DNA from: Marinobacter psychrophilus
GTDB lineage: Bacteria; Pseudomonadota; Gammaproteobacteria; Pseudomonadales; Oleiphilaceae
Assembly: GCF_001043175.1 (NCBI RefSeq)
Contig: NZ_CP011494.1
Span: forward strand, 62,001-126,000
Direction: 5' to 3'
DNA: 64,000 nt
The notes below the pieces were generated by a model. That model saw nothing but the letters and a program-made list of their open reading frames with translations, was not told where the DNA came from and ran no database searches. Shown piece by piece: positions 43,631 to 52,646 of the stretch (its first letter is position 1; each line of letters opens with the position of its first letter). Both the position numbers and the translations under genes were made by a program.

Positions 43631-44929
43631 ATGCTCAGCCCCATCAACGCTCTCACTCGCCGCGCCCTTCACACGTGCAGGGTGCCCAAGGATCTTGCCA
43701 GCGTTACCTGCCGTGATACGGCCGGGGAAAATCCTGTGTCTGCAGGGTTGCGACCAGAGTCGGTGGATGCGGTATGGCGCAGTGTTGAGAGTCTTTACCG
43801 CACCGGCGTGCATCCGGGTATCCAGATTTCACTGCGTTACCGGGGCGAGTCTGTGCTGCATCGCGCAATCGGTCATGCCCGGGGTAATGGCCCGGACGAC
43901 AGCGTGGATACGCCGCGGGTAGCGATGACAACAGACACACCGGTCTGTTATTTCTCCGCGTCGAAAGCGGTGACGGCCTTTTTGATTCACCTGCTAGCCG
44001 AGCAGGGGTTGGTCAACCTGATGGACCCGGTAGCTTATTACTGCCCGGAATTTGCCGACAACGGTAAGCGCACCATCACCTTGCATCAGATACTGTCCCA
44101 TCGCGGCGGTATTCCGGCGATTCCTGGTGACACGCCAACTGAGGTACTTTGGAATCCGGAAGAAATCTGGCGCCTGCTTTGTGAGGAGCGGGCAGTGCAG
44201 GTAAACGGCTCAAAAGTCTTTTATCACGCTATTACCGGCGGCTTTGTGCTGCAGCGTGTTCTCGAAACCGTAACTGGTCTGACGATTCAGCAGTATCTGG
44301 ACCGTTATATTCGCAAGCCCATGGGGATGACCTGGTTTACCTATGGCGTCGCAGCGGCAGATTTGAACGTGCCGGCGGCTAACTATGCTACTGGCCCGCG
44401 GCCTACCTGGCCGGTATCGCGGGTTGTAAAGCGGGCGTTGGGTGGCGATATCAAATCTGTAGAAGCGGTGACGAATGACCCCCGCTTCCAGCAGGCGGTG
44501 ATACCCGCCGGCAATCTGTATGGCACCGCCGAGGAAATGGGGCGGTTTTTCCAGATGATGCTCAATGGTGGTGTGTGGGGTGGCAAGCGCATCTGCAGTG
44601 AGATTACGGTGCAGCGTGCAATTCAGCAGTTCGGGTCGCTGCAGCTCGATCGCACTCTTATGCTACCTATGCGCTTCAGTGCCGGGATGATGCTGGGGGG
44701 CGATCCGGTAGGAGTCTGGGGGCCAAACACCCGTTATGCGTTTGGCCACGTGGGGCTCATCAATAAATTTTGTTGGGCAGATTCGGCGCGGGATATTTCA
44801 GTGAGCCTACTGACCACCGGTTTCCCGATTGTGGGCCATCATTTACCGGCGCTGGGGAAATTTCTGTACAACGTCAGTACAGCGTTTCCGCAATTGCCTG
44901 AAGGCCAGCGGGTGCATGTTGGCGTGTAA
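43631..44929 (+). CDS. Serine hydrolase, class C beta-lactamase/esterase-like fold
   Basis: A 432-residue protein. The SxxK motif is FSASKAVTAFLIHLLAEQGLVNLMDPV (Ser at about residue 110), and a typical QILSHRGGIPAIPGD follows. Later blocks are FYHAITGGFVLQRVLETVTG and FGHVGLINKFCWAD near the C-terminus, in the position of the KTG-like motif. This is the EstB/beta-lactamase-related family that hydrolyses esters or amides; substrates vary. No clear signal peptide. Start ATG at 43631 with GGAG at 43620-43623. Single gene beside the C39-like pseudogene. Confidence 0.85.
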   Translation: MLSPINALTRRALHTCRVPKDLASVTCRDTAGENPVSAGLRPESVDAVWRSVESLYRTGVHPGIQISLRYRGESVLHRAIGHARGNGPDDSVDTPRVAMTTDTPVCYFSASKAVTAFLIHLLAEQGLVNLMDPVAYYCPEFADNGKRTITLHQILSHRGGIPAIPGDTPTEVLWNPEEIWRLLCEERAVQVNGSKVFYHAITGGFVLQRVLETVTGLTIQQYLDRYIRKPMGMTWFTYGVAAADLNVPAANYATGPRPTWPVSRVVKRALGGDIKSVEAVTNDPRFQQAVIPAGNLYGTAEEMGRFFQMMLNGGVWGGKRICSEITVQRAIQQFGSLQLDRTLMLPMRFSAGMMLGGDPVGVWGPNTRYAFGHVGLINKFCWADSARDISVSLLTTGFPIVGHHLPALGKFLYNVSTAFPQLPEGQRVHVGV

Positions 44930-44953
44930 TTTACGGTTGTTTCAGGCAGTAGA

Positions 44954-45298
44954 CTAGAGCGTGCGCAGCTGGTCTTCCAGAATGCCCAGCACAGAAGAAA
45001 GAATGTCGCGAAAGTCGGTCAGGGTCTGCGTGCGCTGGATGATCAGTTCGCGGGCTTCGTCCAGGCTCTCAAGTTTCGGCACGATGCGGCGAATGCCTTC
45101 GGTAATCACTTCGTAAGGGTAGTGGTGGTCTTGAATGCTGAGTTTGTTCAGCTCGGCCACTTCCTGGCTGAAAATACTGATGATGTCGTACAGCATGTCT
45201 TTGTGAACGATGCAGCTGGCTTCCCAATAGGCGTCGTCCAACAGCTCTAGTAACGACTGGTACTCGCGCAAGGTATCGGTAACAGATGTTTGCGGCAT
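44954..45298 (-). CDS. Hypothetical helical protein
   Basis: A 114-residue protein starting MPQTSVTDTLREYQSLLEL, mainly amphipathic helices with many acidic residues (DDAYWEASCIVHKDMLYDIIS, YPYEVITEGIRRIVPKLESLDEAREL). No motif I can name and no membrane segment. Convergent with the serine hydrolase. The open frame, clean start and good length support a real gene. Confidence 0.6.
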   Translation of the reverse strand: MPQTSVTDTLREYQSLLELLDDAYWEASCIVHKDMLYDIISIFSQEVAELNKLSIQDHHYPYEVITEGIRRIVPKLESLDEARELIIQRTQTLTDFRDILSSVLGILEDQLRTL

Positions 45299-45454
45299 AG
45301 CTCGGGCTCGGCAACGGTGATGAATCAGAACACAACCGTATAATTATAGCAGCCGCTGCCGGGCCAAGGGCGTAAATTATGACCCACTATGGCCAGCACG
45401 CCATTGAAGACCCAGCCACGCTCGTACAAATCCAACACAGATACATACCACCAG

Positions 45455-45721
45455 ATGGCGCTGGCAGTATGGATTGGATTTATCAGGGTTACTGTCATTA
45501 CAGGTCGTTATCCGTTTTTGGTCGGTGCATGAATCTTAAAGCGTACTGCATCGCTTGCCCGGGGCTTTGCAACAGCGCTGGGCAAGCGCAAAAGGCTTGA
45601 GGTCTGTGGCAAACCCTTACAGACAGCACTCTGGCTCGCCATCATACTCATCACTGTCATATTTTACGTTGTTTTATCCACCATGCCGTTGATCAGGTAT
45701 CGGGCGGATCTCTCCTTTTAG
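45455..45721 (+). pseudogene. Candidate broken small membrane-protein gene (one in-frame TGA)
   Basis: From the ATG at 45455 the frame reads MALAVWIGFIRVTVITGRYP, then a TGA at 45530-45532, then a basic stretch (LGKRKRLEVCGKPLQ) and a clear membrane helix (LWLAIILITVIFYVVLSTMP), ending RYRADLSF and TAG at 45719. A strong terminator begins at the next base. Membrane-like composition and the terminator suggest a former or slow-evolving gene. No family is recognised, and the signal could be chance. Confidence 0.3.
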
Positions 45722-45750
45722 ACGCAGCCTTCGGGTTGCGTTTTTTTTTG
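45722..45750 (+). terminator. Intrinsic terminator without an intact upstream gene
   Basis: ACGCAGCC (45722-45729), TTCG loop, GGTTGCGT (45734-45741), then a run of T to 45749. It is oriented for plus-strand transcription. It may end a small RNA or the broken frame directly upstream. Confidence 0.8.
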
Positions 45751-45785
45751 GAGTTGCTCTGGAGTCTGACACAGGCGCGAAAAGA

Positions 45786-46310
45786 TTAACGGTTAACCCG
45801 TTGCCAGGTGTGCGATAAAATCAAGGCGTCGTTTTCGGCCCGGTGCACCGGTAAACCCAGTTCACTGATAACGTGTTGGCGGGCATCAGGCCATAGCTTA
45901 ACCTGCCGGCTGTTGAGTAGCACGGACACCGATTCCAGCTGAAATTTCGGCTCTATGGCGGCCGCGCGAAATAACCGGTGCAGCCAGAAGCTGTCGAAAG
46001 TGAAGGCATCACAGAACACCTGCTCCGGCAGCAGGCGGTTTAGGGCAAGCGCTACGGTTAACACATCGTTGCCGTTCTGGGTCAGTTCATCGCGTTCAAT
46101 GCCGTGAATCTGCTCTGCGCTTTCTGACCAGTCCAGCCAGGCCTCACAGGGTTTTATTAGCCAGCTATGCAGGTATTTGCCATTCAGGCACAAGCCAGCC
46201 TCAATAGGATAGCTTGCGATAAGATCAAGGCTGGACGCTTCGAAATCGATAAAGGCTGGAATCTGGTTACTTATAACGTCACCTGTTGTAGCTGTAATGC
46301 ATTTATACAT
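45786..46310 (-). CDS. 3'-5' exonuclease domain protein (DnaQ-like)
   Basis: A 174-residue protein with DEDD-type exonuclease motifs: FIDFEASSLD (Exo I, about residues 20-29), DAFTFDSFWLHRLF (Exo II) and HRAENDALIL (Exo III, DEDDh type with His and Asp). IHGIERDEL before Exo II also matches the family. A role in trimming RNA or DNA ends is likely; the substrate is unknown. The start ATG at 46310 is preceded by AAGG; a longer frame to 46346 lacks similarity. Confidence 0.85.
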   Translation of the reverse strand: MYKCITATTGDVISNQIPAFIDFEASSLDLIASYPIEAGLCLNGKYLHSWLIKPCEAWLDWSESAEQIHGIERDELTQNGNDVLTVALALNRLLPEQVFCDAFTFDSFWLHRLFRAAAIEPKFQLESVSVLLNSRQVKLWPDARQHVISELGLPVHRAENDALILSHTWQRVNR

Positions 46311-46413
46311 GAGTTTACCTTGCCGCCAGTGTATGTGCGAACCCAACCTGCCGGCAGGCTGTTACAATAAAGCCTATTAAAGCACATCGACCGCCCACCT
46401 AACGGACGCCTGA

Positions 46414-47082
46414 ATGACTGACACCGTGGTTGTAATTTATTCCGGAGGCATGGATTCCTTCACGTTATTGCACAAGGCGCGTGCTGATGGCTTGAACGTT
46501 CATGCCCTATCTTTCAACTATGGCCAGCGTCATGTGCGCGAACTTGACTGTGCCCAAGAGGTTTGCCAACAGCTGGGCATACCACACAAAGTGATTGATA
46601 TCCGCGCCATGAGCGACGTAATGGCCGGCTCTGCGTTAACGTCTGAAACCATTGACGTGCCTGAAGGGGATTACCAGGAAGGCGCTATGAAATCTACCGT
46701 GGTGCCCAATCGCAATATGATTTTGCTGGCACTGGCCACCGGCTATGCCGTCACTGTAGAAGCCAGCGCCGTATGGTTCGGCGCCCACGGTGGCGACCAC
46801 GCGATTTACCCGGATTGCCGTCCTGAGTTTGTGGAAAAAATGGACGCAGTTTGTAAAGTTGCAAACTATCAGACGGTAGCGGTGGAAGCGCCGTTTATGC
46901 ACTTTACTAAAGGCGACATTCTGGCCCTCGGTTTACAGTTGAACCTGGATTACAGCCATACCTGGACCTGTTACAACGGCCGTAGCAAAGCCTGTGGCCG
47001 TTGCGGTTCCTGTGTGGAACGCTTGCAGGCGTTTGCCGAGCATCAGCAACAGGACCCTGTTGCTTACGAGGTGCAATATTGA
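46414..47082 (+). CDS. queC: 7-cyano-7-deazaguanine synthase
   Basis: Makes preQ0 in the queuosine pathway, with ATP and ammonia. 222 residues. ATP-pyrophosphatase motif YSGGMDSFT (about residues 9-17). The conserved [13 protein letters not shown] and [18 protein letters not shown] segments are present. The C-terminal zinc Cys cluster is [20 protein letters not shown]. The stop overlaps the queE start by one base (TGATG), so both are one operon. Confidence 0.95.
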   Translation: MTDTVVVIYSGGMDSFTLLHKARADGLNVHALSFNYGQRHVRELDCAQEVCQQLGIPHKVIDIRAMSDVMAGSALTSETIDVPEGDYQEGAMKSTVVPNRNMILLALATGYAVTVEASAVWFGAHGGDHAIYPDCRPEFVEKMDAVCKVANYQTVAVEAPFMHFTKGDILALGLQLNLDYSHTWTCYNGRSKACGRCGSCVERLQAFAEHQQQDPVAYEVQY

Positions 47083-47738
47083 TGTACCGGGTAAAAGAAG
47101 CGTTTTATACCCTACAGGGCGAAGGTGCCCAGGCCGGTCGCGCAGCGGTCTTCTGCCGCTTCAGTAAATGCAATTTGTGGACTGGCCGGGAAAAAGACCG
47201 TGCCACATCAGTGTGTGACTTTTGCGACACCGACTTTGTCGGTACCGACGGCCAGAATGGCGGCGTTTTTGCGACGCCTGAGGCCTTGGCAGCGCATATC
47301 GCGGGGTTGTGGCCGGTGGCACCTGGCAAGCCCTATGTGGTGTGCACCGGTGGCGAGCCGCTGCTGCAGCTAGACTCTCCATTAATCAATGCCCTGCACC
47401 AAGCCGGATTCGAAATTGGCGTTGAAACCAATGGTACCCTGCCGGCGCCTGCTGGCATCGACTGGCTTTGCGTGAGCCCGAAGGCGGATGCGCCAGTGGT
47501 CATTGAACGCTGCAACGAACTTAAGCTGGTGTACCCACAGCCAAAAGCCACGCCCGAGCTTTTTTTGCACATACAGGCCGATCATTTCTTTTTATCTCCT
47601 ATGGCCTCGCCTTCGGCGCCGGAAACCAGCACGGATGTGATCAAGCAGAGTAATACGCGTAAAGCGACTGATTACTGTCTGGCGAACCCACGCTGGCGCC
47701 TGACGTTGCAGATGCACAAAATTATCGGTATTGATTGA
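47082..47738 (+). CDS. queE: 7-carboxy-7-deazaguanine synthase (radical SAM)
   Basis: Radical-SAM enzyme making the 7-deazaguanine skeleton upstream of QueC. 218 residues. The N-terminus is VKEAFYTLQGEGAQAGRAAVF. The cluster-binding Cys are in CRFSKCNLWTG and CDFCDTDF, with the insertion between the second and third Cys that is usual for QueE. TGGEPLLQ and GVETNGTLPAPAGIDWLCVSPK follow. The start at 47082 is coupled to the queC stop; the frame upstream is inside queC. Confidence 0.95.
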   Translation: MYRVKEAFYTLQGEGAQAGRAAVFCRFSKCNLWTGREKDRATSVCDFCDTDFVGTDGQNGGVFATPEALAAHIAGLWPVAPGKPYVVCTGGEPLLQLDSPLINALHQAGFEIGVETNGTLPAPAGIDWLCVSPKADAPVVIERCNELKLVYPQPKATPELFLHIQADHFFLSPMASPSAPETSTDVIKQSNTRKATDYCLANPRWRLTLQMHKIIGID

Positions 47739-47747
47739 GCGCGGGCT

Positions 47748-49502
47748 TTACAGCTTTATGTCGGTAATCAACGGGTTGTGGTCGGAAGAACGCCAAGGCT
47801 GCGGGCTTGAATGGCTGCGGTAGTCCGCCATTCGGGGCTGATCTGCGTTGATGTTCCATACCTTTGCCGACAGCACCCGCGGTTTTAGCGCCGCAGATGC
47901 CAAAACGTGATCCAGTGACCCCCGAGCTCCTTTGAAGCGATAACTGTAGTGTTCACAGCGCACCGGCGTGCACGGATGGAAGTGCGCGACCATACTGGTG
48001 TAACCCGCGAGGGCCAGTTCACTGATCGGCTGTTCTTTGCTGTAGCTGTTGAAATCGCCGGTGATCAGGGTGCCCGCCAAGCCGTTACCTCTGTCTAGTT
48101 GGCCTAGCTGCTGGTGCAATGTTTTTGCCTGTTTTACTCTTACCGCGTTGTAGCAACCCTGGCCATCGTCCTGTGGAGCGTTTTCGCCCTTGGCGTTGCG
48201 GCAAGATTTTGATTTCAGATGCACGCTCACCAGCCTGAGCGGAAGGCCGCCGCTTTTCAGGGCAAAACGCTGGGTTAGCGAGGGGCGTCCGCCGTCGCCC
48301 GACAGATACTGCGCTGGCCCAAGCGCGTTGACTCGATCCGCGCGGTACAGCAAACCGTTGCGGATGGCGTCTCTTTGCATGGCCGGGTTAACCGGCACCA
48401 CAAAGCGCCATTGTGGCCCAAGACTGGCGGCTAACTGGGCGACGGTGCTGTTGCTGCCGTAGCCATCGTTTTCCAGTTCAGACAGTGCCAGCAAATCGGC
48501 ACCCGCCTGAGTTAGGCCCGTGCTTAGACGTTGTAGTTGGCGCTTGTACTGAGCCTCGGTTTTTGCCCCACGGCTGGTTGGAAAACCTTGGCCGCGGCCA
48601 TCACCGTTGAACAGGTTATGCAGATTCAGGGTCATAACCCTCAGATTCGCGCTTGTTGGCCTCGCCGGCGCCGGGTCAGGCAGTGGAGGTGGTTTCAGGC
48701 TGGGTATCTGATCAGGCTGAAGGCGCCACGCGCCGTAGCGGTAATCCAATACGCCGGTGAGGCCGCGAACCTGTGTGCCGGCCACCAGGCTGGACGCGGC
48801 TAAACCTGGCTGTGTGGCGCTGTAGATTGGTAGCCAGTTCAGTGAGGGCGGGTTGCGTCGCGCGTTGCCATCATCAAGAACCAGTGTGTTCATGGAAGCC
48901 AGCTTGGCGTGGCGTAGGGCCGCTGTTCCGGGAACCATGAATTCGGTCGATATCAGCGGGTCTTTGGCTGCCAACGATACGTCACCAAAGCGCGTTAGCT
49001 GATGGCTGTCGGTAATCGTGAGCGGGCCGTTAATGCGAACGCGCATGTTCTCCAAGTTTTCAGGCGCTCTTGTCCAAGGCAAAGACATTTCCACCGGGGC
49101 TGGCAGTGCCTGGGTGCCGCACACCTGTAAATCACTTACCGCAACCAGCTCTGTAAGCCCGTAGTGTTCTTTGACTTTGCCGGTAACGCGAAGGCGTTGA
49201 CCCAAGCGGCCTTCTTTATGACGGGTATAAACAAACAGAGCGGAAGAGCGAATAGAGTCTGCAGGCGTATTAGCCTGCTGCAGGTAAAACCCGGAAAATC
49301 CGCCGACCTGGCGTGAGTCCTGGGTTAATACGCCTTCGACGGTAACGGTCTGACCCACCAGCGCCGAGGTGTCTGTACTACCTTGAACCTTAGTAATGAC
49401 TGTTGCAGGTTGTCCACAGGGATTTGCTGTTGTTAACGCTGGGAATACCAACATTGAACAACAGAATAAGCGAATAAAAATCGACCGCAGGCGTGTGATC
49501 AC
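47748..49502 (-). CDS. ExeM/NucH family secreted endonuclease
   Basis: A 584-residue protein. Signal peptide (MITRLRSIFIRLFCCSMLVFPALTTA), then an OB-like/lamin-type N-terminal region (TVTVEGVLTQDSRQVGGFSGFYLQQ). From about residue 290 there is an endonuclease/exonuclease/phosphatase domain: VMTLNLHNLF, LALSELENDGYG (metal Glu), VSVHLKSKSC, LITGDFNSYSKEQ, and the C-terminal SDHNPLITD. These mark extracellular DNases such as ExeM. It may serve in using external DNA or in biofilm turnover. Convergent with queE. Confidence 0.9.
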   Translation of the reverse strand: MITRLRSIFIRLFCCSMLVFPALTTANPCGQPATVITKVQGSTDTSALVGQTVTVEGVLTQDSRQVGGFSGFYLQQANTPADSIRSSALFVYTRHKEGRLGQRLRVTGKVKEHYGLTELVAVSDLQVCGTQALPAPVEMSLPWTRAPENLENMRVRINGPLTITDSHQLTRFGDVSLAAKDPLISTEFMVPGTAALRHAKLASMNTLVLDDGNARRNPPSLNWLPIYSATQPGLAASSLVAGTQVRGLTGVLDYRYGAWRLQPDQIPSLKPPPLPDPAPARPTSANLRVMTLNLHNLFNGDGRGQGFPTSRGAKTEAQYKRQLQRLSTGLTQAGADLLALSELENDGYGSNSTVAQLAASLGPQWRFVVPVNPAMQRDAIRNGLLYRADRVNALGPAQYLSGDGGRPSLTQRFALKSGGLPLRLVSVHLKSKSCRNAKGENAPQDDGQGCYNAVRVKQAKTLHQQLGQLDRGNGLAGTLITGDFNSYSKEQPISELALAGYTSMVAHFHPCTPVRCEHYSYRFKGARGSLDHVLASAALKPRVLSAKVWNINADQPRMADYRSHSSPQPWRSSDHNPLITDIKL

Positions 49503-49541
49503 ACGCGGAACTTAGGGCACGGTCGAGCGCTTAACTCAATC

Positions 49542-50444
49542 TTAACCACAGGCGGCGATGGTTTTAAGCGCCTGCTCGCGTTTGCTGCCAAATCCCAGGC
49601 TGTCCGGGTTAATCAGCTCCAGCTGCTGCACCAGTGGGTCAGGATGCTGGGTGTTTATGGTAATGCCCAGCTGCGCCAGAACATAGGGCGCCAGTGCAGC
49701 TCGGCTGGTGACCGTTAATTTTCCGTGTTGCATGTCGTAATCGTTAGCAATAATAAGTTGCTGCGGCTGCGATAAGCGCTGGTCTGGCGCCACTTCTAAT
49801 GTAACCTGGCGATTCCAGTCGTCGTCTTGGGACACACTGTGGCGAACCTTCTGGCGCAACAGTTCAGGCACGCTGCGCAGACGGCTGATGGCAAAGTCGC
49901 GAAATTCACGACTGGCCTCACACCAGGCGCGAACGTGCCATTGATTACCCGCGCACACTATTGTGTGAGGCTCCAATACGCTGTGAACCGCTTCCGGGCG
50001 GCTGAGAGATACGTAGCTGGCTCGCAGTTGTCGGCCACCGCGAATTGCACTGATCACAGTGCGCATGGTGGCTGGATCAATCACCCGTCCGGGGCTTGCA
50101 ACCGAATGGCTGCCGGGTAGCCGCACCTCCAGTGAGGCAAACACACTGCTGAGCTGTTGCTGGCTGTCCACCAGATCTTGGTATTCGCTGATTTCGCCGC
50201 GGGTCACCACCGGCTTAAAATTGCTGGCTGGGACGTAGCCCTTCAAGTGACGGTCGTATTCCAAATTACCCGGCGCCAGTTCACGCAGATAGGTGTTAAT
50301 GTCTTTGGACGCTTGCTGGCGGCCAATACCGAAACTATAACAAATGTGGTTGGTTGTCAGCCGACCTTCCCACAACGCAACGGCTTCAATCAGGCGATAT
50401 CGAACCAACAAGTCCCAACGGATGGGCCACTCTGTTTTTTTCAT
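49542..50444 (-). CDS. WYL-domain transcriptional regulator, BrxR/CapW-like
   Basis: A 300-residue protein. The N-terminal winged helix reads RWDLLVRYRLIEAVALWEGRLTTNHICYSFGIGRQQASKDINTYLRELAPGNLEYDRHLKGYV. The WYL domain (about residues 120-200) contains RQLRASYVSLSRPEAVHSVLEPHTIVCAGNQWHVRAWCEASREFRDFAISRL, followed by a C-terminal extension. The combination of helix-turn-helix and LAPGNLxYD motif resembles BrxR/CapW repressors that watch over phage-defence loci. No defence genes are visible here. It is divergent from a YcaD-type MFS gene, which it may control. Confidence 0.83.
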   Translation of the reverse strand: MKKTEWPIRWDLLVRYRLIEAVALWEGRLTTNHICYSFGIGRQQASKDINTYLRELAPGNLEYDRHLKGYVPASNFKPVVTRGEISEYQDLVDSQQQLSSVFASLEVRLPGSHSVASPGRVIDPATMRTVISAIRGGRQLRASYVSLSRPEAVHSVLEPHTIVCAGNQWHVRAWCEASREFRDFAISRLRSVPELLRQKVRHSVSQDDDWNRQVTLEVAPDQRLSQPQQLIIANDYDMQHGKLTVTSRAALAPYVLAQLGITINTQHPDPLVQQLELINPDSLGFGSKREQALKTIAACG

Positions 50445-50715
50445 AACGACGAACTCATCAATTGTGCGTTAATTGATTATGGTACATTTTCACAAACATG
50501 TGATCTATTACGGCGTATTAATGAAAAATTGTAAAATTTTTTGTCTTCACTGGCTAAAACACCAAGAGACAGCGGCAAGTGCCTAGTGCACTGGCGATGT
50601 TGCGGCTGATCTAATGGCGGTGCGTGAAAAGCGCTGCTGCCCGACCGGAAAACATCCGTTGCTGCGATCACCATCACCACATCACATCCCCACCTGGTAA
50701 TTCCGGAGTTCCGCC

Positions 50716-52041
50716 ATGACCCGAATGGTCGCCTCATTGTTTGCGCTGCTTCTCAGCATCGTGCTGCTGAACGGCGGGAACGCTTTTCTGATGACGCTGC
50801 TAGGTATCCGCCTGAGTATTGAGAGCGTTGCGCCGGATACCATCGGTATGGTTTTGGTGTGTTACTCCATTGGTTTTGTGCTGGGCACTTTATTTGTGCA
50901 GAAAGTGGTATCACGGGTCGGGCATATTCGCGCTTTTGCCGTGTTTGCGACCATCGCTGCGGTGGCATCACTGCTGTATCCCATGGCCATCAACATGGTT
51001 TTCTGGGCCATTTTGCGAGTGGTTTCGGGGTTTAGCATGGCCGGCGTTCTGGTGGTCATCGAGAGCTGGTTTTCCGCTCGGGCGACCAATGCCAACCGCA
51101 GTACTCTTTTTGCGGTGTATCAAGTGGTGTATTTGCTGGCGGCTGTAGGTGGCCAGTTATTGATCAATGTGGGCAATCCCGCAGATTATGTACCTTTTTC
51201 TCTGGCGGCGATTCTATTGGTGCTGGCCCTAGTGCCCCTGGCCTTGACGCGAATGGAGGCGCCGGAAATTGCGCCTTCACCGAGACTGTCCGTGGTTAAA
51301 CTGGCGCGCGAGTCTTTTACGGGCGTGGCTGGGGCCTTGATAACCGGCATACTGATTGGCAGTTTTTACGCGCTGGGGCCGGTTTACGCCACCCTGATAG
51401 GCCTGGGTGTAAGTCAGACCGCGAACTTTATGGCCTGCGCCATTCTTGCTGCCATGCTTCTGGCGTGGCCGATTGGCATTTTGTGCGATCGCTTTGACCG
51501 CCGTCGAATCATGTTCTGGATATCAGTGCTGGCAGCCATTGCTGCCTTGGTCGTTAGTCTGTTGGGTAGCCATCAGTTACTGGCATTAACGTTGGCCGTG
51601 GCGGTATTTACAGGCCTGTCTGCAAGTATTTATCCGGTGGCCGTGGCGATCACTAACGACCGCATGGAAAGTTCTCGTATTGTTGCAGCCAGTGCTACGT
51701 TGCTGCTCAGCTATGGTATTGGCAGCGTGATCGGGCCAGTGGTGCTGTCTAAACTGATACAGCTTTTGGGCCCAGAAGGTCTTTTTTATGGTTATGCCGC
51801 TGCGCTGATCGTGTTGGCGGCGGCGACCAGCTATCGCATCACCCACACTGAGGATATCGCGGTGGAGGATCAGGAGCACTTTGTGCCGGCGATGCCCGAA
51901 ACGTCTATGGTTTTGGCCGAAATGGATCCCCGCAACGCGGAGTTTACCGATTCGCCAGAGGTCGCAGCGGATGCGGCAAACGGCGAGCCGGATGAAGGCT
52001 CAATAGCTAAAGACGGCCTCCAGGATGCACCTGCCCGCTAA
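50716..52041 (+). CDS. YcaD-like MFS transporter
   Basis: A 441-residue protein with 12 predicted helices in the first 375 residues and a long acidic cytoplasmic tail (VEDQEHFVPAMPETSMVLAEMDP and on). The N-terminus NGGNAFLMTLLGIRLSIESVAPDTIGMVLVCYSIGFVLGT is typical of the YcaD branch of MFS. Substrate unknown. The intergenic region to the WYL regulator is about 270 nt, with room for a shared divergent control region. A hairpin overlaps its stop codon. Confidence 0.87.
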   Translation: MTRMVASLFALLLSIVLLNGGNAFLMTLLGIRLSIESVAPDTIGMVLVCYSIGFVLGTLFVQKVVSRVGHIRAFAVFATIAAVASLLYPMAINMVFWAILRVVSGFSMAGVLVVIESWFSARATNANRSTLFAVYQVVYLLAAVGGQLLINVGNPADYVPFSLAAILLVLALVPLALTRMEAPEIAPSPRLSVVKLARESFTGVAGALITGILIGSFYALGPVYATLIGLGVSQTANFMACAILAAMLLAWPIGILCDRFDRRRIMFWISVLAAIAALVVSLLGSHQLLALTLAVAVFTGLSASIYPVAVAITNDRMESSRIVAASATLLLSYGIGSVIGPVVLSKLIQLLGPEGLFYGYAAALIVLAAATSYRITHTEDIAVEDQEHFVPAMPETSMVLAEMDPRNAEFTDSPEVAADAANGEPDEGSIAKDGLQDAPAR

Positions 52042-52050
52042 AAAGCGGGC
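52033..52050 (+). terminator. Hairpin overlapping the YcaD-like gene stop
   Basis: GCCCGCT (52033-52039) and AGCGGGC (52044-52050) form a perfect 7-bp stem with an AAAA loop; the TAA stop lies inside. Only a weak T-rich stretch follows. Confidence 0.45.
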
Positions 52051-52112
52051 GCCTTGGTTTCCCTGCTTTCAAATATTGCTTACTATTGCAAATCTGTATT
52101 TAAGCGCATGGT

Positions 52113-52122
52113 TAGCATGCTA
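52113..52122. promoter_or_regulatory. Candidate MarR operator
   Basis: TAGCATGCTA, a perfect 10-bp palindrome in an A/T-rich region about 95 nt upstream of the marR-type start. Its position and symmetry suit autoregulation by the downstream repressor. Not verified. Confidence 0.35.
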
Positions 52123-52217
52123 TTATTAAATGATTCCATAACATAAGCTGAAGGCAGTGTTAGCTCTGTGGCTTTCATGGCGCTGGCGGCTTGCCAAAAA
52201 CTCAGGAGCAATCACCG

Positions 52218-52643
52218 ATGAGAGAGCAGTTTCCGTTTACCATTGCACGTGTTACCCGTCGCTGGCGCAAAATGCTGGACGAACGGTTGAAAGATCTGGG
52301 CGTTACCCAGGCGCGGTGGAGCACCATGTTTTATTTAAAAGCGGGTGGTGAAGGTTTAACCCAGCGTGAACTGGCCAGTTTAATGGCTATTGAAAATCCG
52401 ACACTGGTGCGTCTGTTAGACAGCCTGGAAGGCCAGGAGTTGATTGAGCGCCGCCCTTGTCCGAATGATCGCCGCGCCCGTCGCCTGCATTTGACTGACG
52501 GTGGCCGTGCGTTTATGGACGAGATGACCACCCGTGCAGATCGCCTGCGTGACGAAATGCTTGACGGCATCAGCGAAAAAGACATCGAAGTTACGCTGCG
52601 GGTTTTTGGAACGATTCTGGAAAACGCGCACAAGCAAAGGTAA
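52218..52643 (+). CDS. MarR family transcriptional regulator
   Basis: A 141-residue winged-helix repressor. LKDLGVTQARWSTMFYLKAGGEGLTQRELASLMAIENPTLVRLLDSLEGQELIERRPCPNDRRARRLHLTDGGRAFM has the DNA-recognition helix and the DxRxRR wing typical of MarR. AGGAG at 52204-52208 points to the ATG at 52218; an upstream codon at 52191 is less likely. The gap to the efflux gene is 3 nt, so it very likely controls its own operon in response to a toxic compound. Confidence 0.9.
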   Translation: MREQFPFTIARVTRRWRKMLDERLKDLGVTQARWSTMFYLKAGGEGLTQRELASLMAIENPTLVRLLDSLEGQELIERRPCPNDRRARRLHLTDGGRAFMDEMTTRADRLRDEMLDGISEKDIEVTLRVFGTILENAHKQR

Positions 52644-52646
52644 ACG

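Larger units (their letters stand above)
45299..45785. other. Gene-free stretch of 487 bases with a degenerate frame and an orphan terminator
   Basis: The left part would contain the promoter of the minus-strand hypothetical gene. The right part holds a broken plus-strand frame (45455-45721) that ends directly at an intrinsic terminator (45722-45750). No intact gene is recognised. Confidence 0.6.
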
